Of a stretch of 64,000 bases of DNA, positions 1-8,302 are shown one piece after another. Positions within the stretch are counted from its first letter, which is position 1. Every line of letters starts with the position of its first letter. The DNA lies in assembly GCA_964610155.1 (NCBI GenBank), contig CAZSUY010000001.1, forward strand, positions 317,007 to 381,006, written 5' to 3'. The notes beneath the pieces are model-generated. The model had not been told where the DNA came from. It made no database searches and worked only from the letters and a program-made list of their open reading frames with translations. Source of the DNA: JAFGBM01 sp964610155 (GTDB lineage Bacteria > Actinomycetota > Actinomycetes > Actinomycetales > Demequinaceae). A program made the translations under genes and the position numbers.

Positions 1-1
1 A

Positions 2-880
2 AAACCTCGACGCACCCACGTTGAGCTCCGCCGGAACATTCACCGGCTCGAGAAGGGCCTATTGATGCGGCCGTCCCGTGAGGTTTTCGCACGGGACTAT
101 ATCGGCGAGACGATCGACTTCTACGCCCACGCCCTCTCCCGACCCGTCATAGCGGAAAACGTAGATGTCGGCGAGATCCAATGGGCCCACGATGTCCTCG
201 CCCGTTTCTTCTCCGTCACATCGTCGAGCGATCCTGTGATCGCAAAGGCCCGGGCCGCCTATGGGGCTCTCCTCGTGCCATCCTCTTCCGGCACCCTCTT
301 TCCCTATCCGGTGGCCAAACTCAGCAAGACCGATATCACCTACGACCAGATGCTCCACCTCGCCCTCAACCGACGCTCCGTTCGATGGTTCCAGGACAAG
401 CCCGTTCCCCGGGAGTTGATCGACAAGGCGCTCGCCGTCGCTCGGCAGTCTCCCTCCGCCTGCAACCGGTTGCCCTACGAGTTCCTGGTGTTCGATGACC
501 CCGAGATGGTGAAAACTGTCGCTGCGATACCCTTCGGCGCCTCTGGGTACTCGCATCAGATTCCGACCATCATCGTCATCAAGGGAGACCTCGGCGGTTA
601 CTTTTCCCCACGCGATCGCCACACTCCTTACATCGACGCCTCACTCGCCGCCATGGGATTCATCTACGCCCTGGAGACTCTGGGACTCAGCTCGTCCCCT
701 ATCAACTGGCCCGACTTCGAACCCCTCGAGGCCAAGATGACCAAGACCCTTCACCTCAAACCCTTCGAACGGGTCATCATGCTCTTGGCGGTGGGATACG
801 CGGACCCAAAGGGAGCGGTCGGGAGCTCGAAGAAGAAGGACCTCGACACCCTCCGCAGTTTCAACGCCCTTGAACGCTAA
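2..880 (+). CDS. Nitroreductase-family protein, 5' truncated by window edge
   Basis: The reading frame is open to the first base of the window, and the residues before the first in-frame TTG/ATG (62/65) still read like protein of this family (an LRRNIHRLEKGL-type stretch). The true start therefore lies outside the window. The C-terminal two thirds carry the FMN-dependent nitroreductase pattern NRRSVRWF, then a helix with RQSPSACNRLPYEF. Such proteins often sit in capsule or exopolysaccharide loci, where their substrate is usually unknown. It overlaps the next gene by 11 bp, so the two are probably co-transcribed. The family call is firm; the substrate is not inferable. Confidence 0.8.
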   Translation, partial: KPRRTHVELRRNIHRLEKGLLMRPSREVFARDYIGETIDFYAHALSRPVIAENVDVGEIQWAHDVLARFFSVTSSSDPVIAKARAAYGALLVPSSSGTLFPYPVAKLSKTDITYDQMLHLALNRRSVRWFQDKPVPRELIDKALAVARQSPSACNRLPYEFLVFDDPEMVKTVAAIPFGASGYSHQIPTIIVIKGDLGGYFSPRDRHTPYIDASLAAMGFIYALETLGLSSSPINWPDFEPLEAKMTKTLHLKPFERVIMLLAVGYADPKGAVGSSKKKDLDTLRSFNALER

Positions 881-1820
881 ACGCCTCCTTCGGGGTACCG
901 CGGGCGCCGCCGTCATCGCCCTCGTTGGGTTCTTCTTCTGGAAAGCCCTCCGGGACAATTGGGACAAGATCTGCGAGATCGACCTCTCGATCGGCTGGTG
1001 GACGGCTGGCACCGTGACGCTCTTCGTCCTTGCCGTCGCCGTGTCCGGGATCCTTTGGGGCCGGATCATGACGAGGCTCGATGGGTGCGCCGTCCCTCCC
1101 CTTGAGGCCATTCGAGTCCAGTTCGCCTCTTGGCTCCTCAAGTACATACCGGGGCATGTCGGACTTGTCGTCAACAAGCTGCTGTGGGCAAAGGGACGGG
1201 GCACCTCGCGGCTACTTCTGGTCCTGTCCGTCGTCTACGAGAACGCCTTCCTTCTCATCGTCTCCGTCGTCCCGATGGTTCCCCTTCTCCTTGCCTGGCA
1301 GGCCCTCGGAGGCGAGGGGCTGAGTCTGTCGTCGACGGTCTGGGTTGGACTCGCCGTCCTCGTTCCCGTGCTTGTCGTCACTCATCGGCGAGTCTTCAGC
1401 CTGGCCGTCAACGCCCTCGCCCGACGAACTCTGGGGAGGACCGTCCCGGAGAAGCACTTCCTCTCCTTCGGGGAATCGCTTCTCTTCCAGGCCGGATTCC
1501 TCGTTCCCCGGGTGCTCAACGGCGTGGGTATCTGCCTGATCGCGTCAGCCCTATCTGATGCCGGGCCCGGGTCCTGGGTACCCCTTACGGCCGCCTACGC
1601 CCTTGCCGGGGCCCTCGGAATCCTTGCCGTCGTCGTTCCCAGTGGGCTTGGCGTTCGTGAGTCCGTGTTCGTCTTCTTCGCGGCCCAGTACATGCCCCTC
1701 GAACAGGCCATCGTCGTTTCCCTCGCGGCCCGCATCCTCAGTACCGTTGGCGATGCGGTCATCGCGGTGGTCTATGCCGGGCTTCGACTCGGCACCCGAG
1801 CCAAGGAACGGTTGAAATGA
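870..1820 (+). CDS. YbhN/lysylphosphatidylglycerol-synthase-like polytopic membrane protein
   Basis: A hydrophobic protein of 316 residues with several membrane segments, beginning with a TTG that overlaps the preceding stop region. Family signatures are KYIPGHVG near residue 90 and, near the C-terminus, PSGLGVRES followed by a LAARILSTVGD helix, typical of the UPF0104/AglD membrane family. Some members help move or modify lipid-linked glycans; others form the flippase half of LPG synthases. The catalytic C-terminal domain of MprF is absent. It is coupled by a 4-bp ATGA overlap to a polysaccharide pyruvyl transferase, which suggests a role in cell-surface glycan assembly. That role is inference. 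Confidence 0.72.
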   Translation: MNAKRLLRGTAGAAVIALVGFFFWKALRDNWDKICEIDLSIGWWTAGTVTLFVLAVAVSGILWGRIMTRLDGCAVPPLEAIRVQFASWLLKYIPGHVGLVVNKLLWAKGRGTSRLLLVLSVVYENAFLLIVSVVPMVPLLLAWQALGGEGLSLSSTVWVGLAVLVPVLVVTHRRVFSLAVNALARRTLGRTVPEKHFLSFGESLLFQAGFLVPRVLNGVGICLIASALSDAGPGSWVPLTAAYALAGALGILAVVVPSGLGVRESVFVFFAAQYMPLEQAIVVSLAARILSTVGDAVIAVVYAGLRLGTRAKERLK

Positions 1821-3037
1821 AGGTTGCGATTATCGGCTCGTCCCTCTCCGGCAACAAAGGAGCGGCCGCGATGCTGGAAAGTTCCGTCCTTCACCTGACC
1901 GAGCGCAACCCCGGGATCGAGATCACCCACCTCAGCATGTATCCGGTCTCCGACGCGTCCCTCAACCCGTACCCCAACGTCCGGGTGCTCAACGCCTCCC
2001 CGCTTCGGCTAGTCATCAGGATCAATGGAGGGGCGCTCTGCTGGAAGATCCTTCCGTTCCTCCGTCCACTCATCCGCCGGACAACCCCCGAGGTCGCGGC
2101 AATAGCCCAGGCCGACGTCCTATTGGACCAGGGCGGCATCACCTTCGTCGATGGACGGGGTAGGTATCTCATCTACAACATCGCCTCCATCCTGCCGGCC
2201 ATCTTTGTCAAGACCCCCGTTGTAAAATGTGCTCAAGCGCTCGGCCCCTTCAGAAATCGCACGAACCGCTTCTGGGCCAAGCGCCTCCTTCCCCGCATGG
2301 CGGCTATCGTCTCCCGAGGCGCCGCCACCCACGAGCATCTTCAAGGATTGGGTCTGACCAACGTCACGGCCGGGGCGGATCTCGCCTTCACCCTTGAGAT
2401 ACGGAAGGCCGACATCGACGCCGCGAATAAGGCGGTCGACCTCGCGTTCTTGGGCAAGGATGTCGTGGGGATCTCTCCCTCCCAGGTGTTGCGTGGGTCG
2501 GTGGATGCCGCCGGGGGAGACTACGTCGCCAACGTCGTGGCCCAGATCGACTTCATCACCGAGATGCTTGGACGTCACGTCCTTCTGATTCCCCACAGTG
2601 CCCGCGCCGGGTCAGACAAACTCCACAACAATGACCTGCCGGTGTGTCGGAACATTCACACCCGGGTGGCCTCGCCAAACAAAGTGCTCTTCCCTGATAC
2701 CGAATTGAGTTCTCAGGTATTGCGATACCTCATCGGCCAGTGCGACCTCTTCGTCGCGTCTCGTTTTCACGCCATGGTGTCGTCGCTATCCATGGGGGTT
2801 CCTCCCTTGGTCATCGGGTGGAGCCACAAGTACCGCGAGGTCCTGGACATGTTTGGGTTGGCGGACTGGGCCATCGCAAGCGGTGACGTCGACCTTGAGA
2901 TGTTCCGCGCAAAAATCACCGAAATCGATAAGAAGAAGGCACGGATCCGGAAGCAGATACAGGCCCACCTTCCTGAGGTCCGGGCCAAAGCGCTCGCCCA
3001 ATTCGACATCATCGAAAGGGTCGCCGACAGCGCCTAG
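1817..3037 (+). CDS. Polysaccharide pyruvyl transferase family protein
   Basis: A 406-residue cytosolic protein of the polysaccharide pyruvyl transferase family (WcaK/CsaB-like), which adds ketal pyruvate from PEP to sugars of surface polymers. It opens with MKVAIIGSSLSGNKGAAAML, has DVLLDQGGITFVDGRG around residue 100, and near the C-terminus the family block SRFHAMVSSLSMGVPPLVIG followed by a WSHKYREV motif. The start ATG overlaps the upstream stop codon, so it is translationally coupled to the membrane protein. It is the last gene of the plus-strand polysaccharide cluster and converges on rmlB. The acceptor sugar is unknown. Confidence 0.8.
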   Translation: MKVAIIGSSLSGNKGAAAMLESSVLHLTERNPGIEITHLSMYPVSDASLNPYPNVRVLNASPLRLVIRINGGALCWKILPFLRPLIRRTTPEVAAIAQADVLLDQGGITFVDGRGRYLIYNIASILPAIFVKTPVVKCAQALGPFRNRTNRFWAKRLLPRMAAIVSRGAATHEHLQGLGLTNVTAGADLAFTLEIRKADIDAANKAVDLAFLGKDVVGISPSQVLRGSVDAAGGDYVANVVAQIDFITEMLGRHVLLIPHSARAGSDKLHNNDLPVCRNIHTRVASPNKVLFPDTELSSQVLRYLIGQCDLFVASRFHAMVSSLSMGVPPLVIGWSHKYREVLDMFGLADWAIASGDVDLEMFRAKITEIDKKKARIRKQIQAHLPEVRAKALAQFDIIERVADSA

Positions 3038-3061
3038 CCTCCCGTCGGAGTGTCGGTTCGA

Positions 3062-3083
3062 CCCGCCTACCTGCCTAGGCGGG
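3062..3083. terminator. Bidirectional hairpin between pyruvyl transferase gene and rmlB
   Basis: A perfect 8-bp inverted repeat, CCCGCCTA and TAGGCGGG, is separated by a 6-nt loop. It lies between the convergent pyruvyl transferase gene (stop 3037) and rmlB, and overlaps the rmlB stop codon at 3067-3069. There is no clear T tract, so a Rho-independent role is inferred from position and symmetry only. Confidence 0.5.
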
Positions 3084-4059
3084 TGTACCGCTCCTCGACC
3101 TCTGCCTTCTGCTTCCGCCACCAGGGCTCATTGCCTCGATACCACGAAATCGTTTCGGCGAGCCCCGCAGCGAAATCCTCGAAGCGCGGAGTCCACCCCA
3201 ACTCCTCACGAAGCCTGGTGGCGTCGATGGCGTATCTGAGGTCATGGCCGGGACGATCGGCCACATGATCGTAGGCGTCACTAGGCTGACCCATCGCCTC
3301 GAGGATCATCTCGATCACCGTCTTGTTGTTGAGTTCTCCGTTTGCGCCGATGAGGTAGGTCTCGCCGATCTGGCCCTTCTCGATGATCGTCCATACGGCG
3401 GCGTTATGGTCATCCACATGTATCCAGTCGCGGACATTCTGGCCCGCCCCGTACAGCTTCGGTCGAACGCCGTCGAGGACGTTGGTGATCTGTCTGGGAA
3501 TGAATTTCTCGACGTGCTGAAGGGGTCCGTAGTTATTCGAGCAATTCGATATGGTCGCCTCGACCTGAAACGAGCGCACCCACGCCCGGACCAGGAGATC
3601 GGAGCCCGCCTTCGTGGCCGAGTAGGGGCTCGACGGGTTGTACGGGGTAGTCGGGGTGAACTTGGCCGGGTCGTTGAGTTCGAGATCTCCATAGACTTCA
3701 TCGGTCGAGATGTGGTGAAAGCGAATTCCGTGGCGCCGGACGGCTTCGAGGAGGGTGAACGTCCCGACCACGTTGGTGTGGACAAACGGCCAAGGATTGT
3801 CGAGGGAATTGTCGTTGTGAGACTCGGCAGCGAAATGCACGACCACGTCGGCGTTCCGCACAAGCTCGTCCACCACGTCGGGATCGGCGATGTCCCCCTG
3901 AATGAGTCTGACCCGTTCGTCGGTGGGAAGCGAGTCGCTGTTTCCCGCGTAGGTGAGGGCATCCAGGACCGTGATTTGCGCCTTTGGCTTGACCTCGAGC
4001 GTCAGGCGGACGAAGTTGGAGCCGATGAATCCGGCTCCACCGGTGACCAGAACCTTCAC
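3067..4059 (-). CDS. rmlB: dTDP-glucose 4,6-dehydratase
   Basis: A 330-residue extended SDR enzyme that converts dTDP-glucose to dTDP-4-keto-6-deoxyglucose, the second step of dTDP-L-rhamnose synthesis. The N-terminal nucleotide-binding motif is GGAGFIGSNFV; the catalytic region has HISTDEVYGDL and the YSATK (YxxxK) motif. The start is the GTG at 4059, because AGGAGG lies 5 nt upstream; a longer frame to 4200 only adds sequence read inside rmlC. rmlC ends in the GTGA overlap with this start, so rmlC and rmlB form one unit. Confidence 0.93.
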   Translation of the reverse strand: MKVLVTGGAGFIGSNFVRLTLEVKPKAQITVLDALTYAGNSDSLPTDERVRLIQGDIADPDVVDELVRNADVVVHFAAESHNDNSLDNPWPFVHTNVVGTFTLLEAVRRHGIRFHHISTDEVYGDLELNDPAKFTPTTPYNPSSPYSATKAGSDLLVRAWVRSFQVEATISNCSNNYGPLQHVEKFIPRQITNVLDGVRPKLYGAGQNVRDWIHVDDHNAAVWTIIEKGQIGETYLIGANGELNNKTVIEMILEAMGQPSDAYDHVADRPGHDLRYAIDATRLREELGWTPRFEDFAAGLAETISWYRGNEPWWRKQKAEVEERYTRLGR

Positions 4060-4667
4060 AAGGACCTCCTGAATTCCTGAATGTCGGCGAAGGTCGGGAG
4101 CAAGCCGGCTATACCCGCCTCCGCCAGAGTTGGGGCGACCGCGTCCTTGTCCGAGAGCAGGGGGGAAAGGGGCGAACCGTCCCGGGCTTCCTTTGGCCAT
4201 TCGATCCCGATCGTTGAATCGAGCGGGTGCACCCCGTGTTCCCGTTCGGGGGTGTAGGGGGTCGAGCAGAGGTAGGCGACAGTCGAACCATCCTCGAGGG
4301 AGAGGAACACGTGGCCGAGACCCTCGCTCAGATACACGGCCCGACGATCGATGTCGTCAAGCAGGACCGCGTCCCACTTTCCGAACGTCGAGGACCCCAC
4401 CCGGATGTCGACTGCGACATCGAAGACCGCCCCCTTGACGCAGGTGACGTATTTAGCCTGTCCTGGGGGAACATCGGCGAAATGTATGCCCCGCACGACT
4501 CCGACCGCAGAGACAGACAGGTTCGCCTGCGCGAGCGAAAGACGGTGTCCGACCCCATCCTCGAAGGGCCCCTCCTTGAACCACTCCAAGAAGACCCCAC
4601 GCGGGTCACCAAACTGTCGAGGGGTGATCTCCCAGGCACCATCGATCGCAAGGGCTCGGTACCGCAC
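4056..4667 (-). CDS. rmlC: dTDP-4-dehydrorhamnose 3,5-epimerase
   Basis: A 203-residue cupin enzyme that epimerises C3 and C5 of dTDP-4-keto-6-deoxyglucose. Recognisable blocks are FGDPRGVFLEWF near the N-terminus, VVRGIHF (catalytic His), CVKGAVFDVAVDIR and FGKW, and LSEGLGHVFLSL. It starts at GTG 4667, with GAGGAGG a few bases upstream. It overlaps rmlB by 4 bp. The gene diverges from rmlD at 4726, with both promoters packed into about 60 bp. Confidence 0.92.
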   Translation of the reverse strand: MRYRALAIDGAWEITPRQFGDPRGVFLEWFKEGPFEDGVGHRLSLAQANLSVSAVGVVRGIHFADVPPGQAKYVTCVKGAVFDVAVDIRVGSSTFGKWDAVLLDDIDRRAVYLSEGLGHVFLSLEDGSTVAYLCSTPYTPEREHGVHPLDSTIGIEWPKEARDGSPLSPLLSDKDAVAPTLAEAGIAGLLPTFADIQEFRRSL

Positions 4668-4713
4668 GCCGCCTCCTCTGGTCCGCTCTAGCCTACCCGC
4701 CGCCTTGTACGAC

Positions 4714-4728
4714 TACTCTTGCGATATG
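4714..4728 (+). promoter_or_regulatory. Predicted leaderless promoter of rmlD
   Basis: TACTCT at 4714-4719 fits the actinobacterial -10 TANNNT. It ends 6 nt before the rmlD ATG at 4726, which places the A of the start codon at +1. No Shine-Dalgarno sequence is visible. The same spacing recurs at fhaA, the NUDIX gene, the MFS gene and the acyltransferase gene in this window. Confidence 0.5.
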
Positions 4729-5592
4729 CGGATCGAGGATTCTGTCTGGCATGTCACGGGCGGCTACGGCATGCTCGGCACCGATCTCATCTCCGCCCTT
4801 GAGGAACGGGGAGCGGTCGTCATCGTCTCCGACCAGGACACCTTGGACATCACCGATCCTTTGGCCGTGCGGGAGGGTCTCGCCGGTGCCCACGTGGTGG
4901 TGAATTGCGCGGCCTTCACCGCGGTCGACACGGCCGAGGAGAAGGAGGCGGAGGCTCTAGCCGTCAACGGCAAGGGTGCGGGTGTCCTGGCCAGGGGGTG
5001 CGCCGAGACGGGGGCCCGCCTGGTCCACATTTCGACGGACTACGTCTTCCCCGGAGACGCCGCCGAACCCTATGCCGAGGACTCTCCACGCGACCCGCGG
5101 AACGCCTACGGCCGGACGAAGGCCGCTGGGGAACTAGCCATCCTCGACTCCGGAGCCGATTCGTTGATCGTTCGAACCTCGTGGCTGTATGGGGCCAATG
5201 GAACCTGCTTCCCCAAGACCATCGCACGCGTGGCTCGGGAACGGGGATCGGTCGAGGTCGTCGACGATCAGGTGGGGCAGCCGACTTGGACAGTGGATCT
5301 GGCCGACCTTGTCCTTCGCCTGATCGAGGCTGACGCCCCGACGGGCATCTACCATGGGACGTCCACCGGACAGACCTCCTGGTATGGCTTCGCGCGCGAG
5401 GTTGCCGCGTCGGCGGGTCTCGGGGATGTCGTCGTCCCGTGCGACTCCTCGGCCTTCCCCCGCCCCGCGCCCCGACCCGCCTATTCTGTCCTCTCCCATG
5501 CCTCGCTCGAGAGAATCGGAATGGCCCCCATCGGCCCGTGGCTCGAGAGGTGGCAGGCCGCCGCATCCGCCGTACTCGGTGATGCTTCCTAG
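4726..5592 (+). CDS. rmlD: dTDP-4-dehydrorhamnose reductase
   Basis: A 288-residue SDR enzyme catalysing the last step to dTDP-L-rhamnose. It carries a GGYGMLGTDL nucleotide-binding loop, VVNCAAFTAVDTAE, HISTDYVFPG and the YGRTK catalytic YxxxK. The ATG at 4726 is preferred although the frame is open far upstream: homology begins here, and a TANNNT -10 box sits 6 nt before it, suggesting a leaderless mRNA. It is divergent from rmlC and converges with rmlA, sharing 4 bp at the stops. Confidence 0.92.
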   Translation: MRIEDSVWHVTGGYGMLGTDLISALEERGAVVIVSDQDTLDITDPLAVREGLAGAHVVVNCAAFTAVDTAEEKEAEALAVNGKGAGVLARGCAETGARLVHISTDYVFPGDAAEPYAEDSPRDPRNAYGRTKAAGELAILDSGADSLIVRTSWLYGANGTCFPKTIARVARERGSVEVVDDQVGQPTWTVDLADLVLRLIEADAPTGIYHGTSTGQTSWYGFAREVAASAGLGDVVVPCDSSAFPRPAPRPAYSVLSHASLERIGMAPIGPWLERWQAAASAVLGDAS

Positions 5593-6461
5593 GCTTCGAC
5601 CTGGTCGAGCAGGCGACGAAGGTAGGCTCCGTAGGCGGACTTGGCAAGCCCTTCCGCCCGTACCCTGAGGTCATCGTCACTGAGGAATCCCCGACGCCAA
5701 GAGACCTCTTCTGGGGATCCGATGCTCAAGCCCTGCCGATGTTCGACCGTCTGGACGAATTGGGCGGCGTCGATCAAGGAATCGAAGGTCCCCGTATCCA
5801 GCCAGGCCGTTCCCCTGGGAAGCACCTCGACCCTGAGCCTGCCCTCCGTGAGGTAGTGACGGTTGACGTCCGTGATCTCGTATTCGCCCCTGGCGGAGGG
5901 CTTGAGGTTCCGCGCGATCTCGACGACATCGTTGTCGTAGAAGTACAAGCCGGGGACGGCGAAATTCGAGCGAGGTTTCGTGGGCTTCTCCTCGAGGGAG
6001 ATCGCCTTGCCGGACCCATCGAACTCGACCACCCCATACGAGGTCGGGTCGGCGACCCTGTAAGCGAACACTACCGCCCCTTCGATGGTGGCGAATCGGT
6101 CAAGGGTCTGTCCGAGCCCAGGCCCATAGAAGATGTTGTCCCCGAGGATGAGGGCGGTCGCGTCGGACCCGATGAAGTCCGCTCCGACCGTAAACGCCTG
6201 GGCGAGCCCTTTGGGCTCTGGCTGCACCTTGTAAGTGATGGAGATCCCGTATTGCGAGCCGTCCCCGAGTAGCCTCTGGAACGCCTCGGATTCGTGGAGG
6301 GTCGTGATCACGAGCACATCCCTGATCCCGGAGAGGATGAGGGTCGAGAGAGGATAGTAGATCATCGGCTTGTCGTACACCGGGACCAACTGCTTGCTGA
6401 CCCCTAGGGTGACCGGATGAAGCCGCGTGCCGGACCCGCCGGCCAGGATGATGCCCCGCAT
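5589..6461 (-). CDS. rmlA: Glucose-1-phosphate thymidylyltransferase
   Basis: A 290-residue nucleotidyltransferase making dTDP-glucose from glucose-1-phosphate and dTTP, the first step of the rhamnose pathway. The N-terminus MRGIILAGGSGTRLHPVT is the pyrophosphorylase signature, followed by SKQLVPVYDKPMIYYPLS and, further on, the metal-binding ILGDNIFYG. The start ATG at 6461 is fixed by this signature. It lies 4 nt downstream of the rhamnosyltransferase stop, so the two form one minus-strand operon. All four rml genes are thus present but split over both strands. Confidence 0.94.
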   Translation of the reverse strand: MRGIILAGGSGTRLHPVTLGVSKQLVPVYDKPMIYYPLSTLILSGIRDVLVITTLHESEAFQRLLGDGSQYGISITYKVQPEPKGLAQAFTVGADFIGSDATALILGDNIFYGPGLGQTLDRFATIEGAVVFAYRVADPTSYGVVEFDGSGKAISLEEKPTKPRSNFAVPGLYFYDNDVVEIARNLKPSARGEYEITDVNRHYLTEGRLRVEVLPRGTAWLDTGTFDSLIDAAQFVQTVEHRQGLSIGSPEEVSWRRGFLSDDDLRVRAEGLAKSAYGAYLRRLLDQVEA

Positions 6462-6465
6462 CCGG

Positions 6466-7359
6466 CTAGTCTGCCCTAGCCCGACGTGCCGCCGCCACCT
6501 CCACGCCTTGCCGCGTTCGAAGACCAATCCTGAGCATGACCCGAAGGGGCGCCCGATACCACCCTGGATATGTGAGGGAGACGTATCGCGCAACCGAGGC
6601 GTGGTGGGCGCGAATCATCGGAACCGGGTCCGAGCGCCACGTGTGACCGCCGAGATGTGCAACGGTCGCCTCCGGTATCCAGCGGTTCAAATACCCTGCC
6701 TTGCCGAGCCGTTTCCCCAGATCGACGTCCTCCATGAACATGAAGAATCCCTCATCGAATCCTTCGACTGCTTCGAATGCCTCTCGCCTGACGACGAGGC
6801 ACGAACCGGACAACCAACCTACGTCCTGCGGACCACCCGTTGGATCCATCCCTCGCCGGTACCGTCTGGTCCAGGGATTTCCACGCCAGAACCGACCCAG
6901 CACCGCGTGTCCGATCCCCATTCCGAGCGAGGGCAGGGGCCGGGCCGAAGGGTATATCGTTCCGTCCGGTTCGTGGATGAGTGGTCCTACCGCACCGATC
7001 GCCTCATTCAAGTCTCCGGCCGCTACCAAGGTTTCGAGCGCACCAATCTCGAACTCGATATCGGCGTTGCAGATCGCTATCCAGGGGGCTGACCCAAAGC
7101 TCGATCCGGCATTTGCGGCCGTGCCGTACCCCTGGTTAGAAGGCATTGCGTGGAAGGAGACCCCCCGTTGAGAGGCGACCTTACGGGCGGTGGGTTCCGA
7201 TGACGCCGAATCGGCGATTATGACCGATGCGACGACCGTACCGGCGAGATCCACCGAATCGAGGAAGACCTCTAGGGTGCCTTGCGGGTTGTAGGTCACC
7301 ACGACAATGTCAACCTCGTGGGACGATCCAGAAGACTGCGCCATAGTCTCAGCGGCCAT
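6466..7359 (-). CDS. Family 2 glycosyltransferase, WbbL-like rhamnosyltransferase
   Basis: A 297-residue GT2 enzyme. It has VDIVVVTYNPQGTLEVFLDS at the N-terminus, an NQGYGTAANAG loop, the CNADIEF DxD-type metal site, and FMFMEDVDLGKRL with a downstream VAHLGGHTW, a layout seen in WbbL rhamnosyltransferases. In mycobacteria WbbL adds rhamnose to the arabinogalactan linker. Location next to rmlA supports a dTDP-rhamnose donor. The start is uncertain: ATG 7359 lies 8 nt after a TACGCT -10-like box, while a second ATG at 7344 follows a repeat of the same GAGACTATGGC context. Acceptor assignment is inference. Confidence 0.82.
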   Translation of the reverse strand: MAAETMAQSSGSSHEVDIVVVTYNPQGTLEVFLDSVDLAGTVVASVIIADSASSEPTARKVASQRGVSFHAMPSNQGYGTAANAGSSFGSAPWIAICNADIEFEIGALETLVAAGDLNEAIGAVGPLIHEPDGTIYPSARPLPSLGMGIGHAVLGRFWRGNPWTRRYRRGMDPTGGPQDVGWLSGSCLVVRREAFEAVEGFDEGFFMFMEDVDLGKRLGKAGYLNRWIPEATVAHLGGHTWRSDPVPMIRAHHASVARYVSLTYPGWYRAPLRVMLRIGLRTRQGVEVAAARRARAD

Positions 7360-7459
7360 AGTCTCAAAGCGTAGGGGAGGAGTCACAGGGCGACTACCCG
7401 TGACGTTACAACTATGGTCCTGCCATGGGTTTTCAACTGGACCGTTTGTAGAGATTAGA

Positions 7460-7546
7460 TGGTGCGCGAGGGGGGAGTTGAACCCCCACGCCCTTTCGGG
7501 CACACGGACCTGAACCGTGCGCGTCTGCCAATTCCGCCACTCGCGC
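7460..7546 (-). tRNA. tRNA-Leu (anticodon CAG), CCA encoded
   Basis: On the minus strand a full cloverleaf with a long variable arm is visible. The acceptor stem is GCGCGAG/CTCGCGC, the anticodon stem-loop CACGG-TTCAGGT-CCGTG gives CAG, the variable stem is GCCC/GGGC, and the T-arm is GGGGG-TTCAACT-CCCCC. The CCA end is encoded at 7460-7462. A tRNA-Leu next to fhaA is also the mycobacterial arrangement. Confidence 0.95.
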
Positions 7547-7581
7547 GCGCCGCACGACTCTAACACGGAAGGCGCGCCCGA

Positions 7582-7596
7582 TACGATTCGTCTATG
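7582..7596 (+). promoter_or_regulatory. Predicted leaderless promoter of fhaA
   Basis: TACGAT at 7582-7587 ends 6 nt before the fhaA ATG at 7594. No Shine-Dalgarno sequence is present and the tRNA-Leu gene ends (5' side) only 47 bp away, leaving little room for another arrangement. No good -35 box is visible. Confidence 0.45.
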
Positions 7597-8301
7597 GGAC
7601 TCTTCAATCGCTTTGAACGAGGGGTCGAAAGCGCAATGTCTACCGCTTTCGCCAAGACCTTTCGCTCCAGCGTAAAACCCGTTGAATTGGCAGCCGCCCT
7701 TCGAAAGGAGGCGGATAGCCGGGCGGCCAATGTCGACCTCAATCGGACCGTCGTTCCCAATGAGTACGACATCCGACTGAGTCCGGCCGACCACGCCTCG
7801 GTGGTCGCGTGGGGGGAGGAAGCCTTACGGCACGAGTTCGAGGATGCCCTCCACGATCATGCCACCTTTCAACGGTACGCCTTCGTCGGTGCCGTCCTCG
7901 TTCGTTTCTTCCTAGATGAGTCCCTGCCGACCGGACGTTTTGTCGTGGCCTCACGATCCAGCCGTGGTCCAGCGGCCCCAGCCGGTTCGATGAGCCAGAG
8001 TTCTCGCCACCCACTTATCGACATCGGAGGACATCGGTACCACCTCACAGGAGAAGTCACAATCATCGGACGGGGGGGTGAGGCCGACATCGTCGTGCCC
8101 GACACTGGAATCAGTCGTCAGCACATCAAGCTTGAGGTAACCGAGTTTGGGACCATCCTCACCGATCTCGGATCGACTAATGGAACTTTCGTCGAGGACG
8201 AGCGGGTCAAAGAGGTCACCCTCCTCGACGGAAACGCCATCACCCTCGGCCGAACAACGATCATGTACTGGGATGGGCTTCCCGCCGAAGGTGACGCGTG
8301 A
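7594..8301 (+). CDS. fhaA: FHA-domain protein with DUF3662 N-terminal domain (FhaA-like)
   Basis: A 235-residue cytosolic phosphothreonine-binding scaffold of the cell-wall kinase module. Residues 1-115 match the FhaA-type N-terminal domain (GLFNRFERGVESAM, VKPVELAAALRKEAD, VVPNEYDIRLS). Residues about 140-230 form an FHA domain with IGRGGEADIVV, ISRQHIKLE and DLGSTNGTFV. The mycobacterial protein is about twice as long because of a low-complexity linker; here the linker is almost absent. In mycobacteria FhaA binds the phosphorylated pseudokinase attached to MurJ; a separate pseudokinase is encoded at 41.4-42.6 kb. It is 1 nt from fhaB. Confidence 0.88.
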   Translation: MGLFNRFERGVESAMSTAFAKTFRSSVKPVELAAALRKEADSRAANVDLNRTVVPNEYDIRLSPADHASVVAWGEEALRHEFEDALHDHATFQRYAFVGAVLVRFFLDESLPTGRFVVASRSSRGPAAPAGSMSQSSRHPLIDIGGHRYHLTGEVTIIGRGGEADIVVPDTGISRQHIKLEVTEFGTILTDLGSTNGTFVEDERVKEVTLLDGNAITLGRTTIMYWDGLPAEGDA

Positions 8302-8302
8302 C

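Noticed and set aside
4351..4725. Upstream extension of the rmlD frame by 125 codons
   Set aside because: It runs through rmlC on the other strand, while SDR homology and a leaderless promoter begin at 4726.
7360..7794. N-terminal extension of the rhamnosyltransferase frame
   Set aside because: It would read through the tRNA-Leu gene and the start of fhaA; the GT2 fold begins after 7344.
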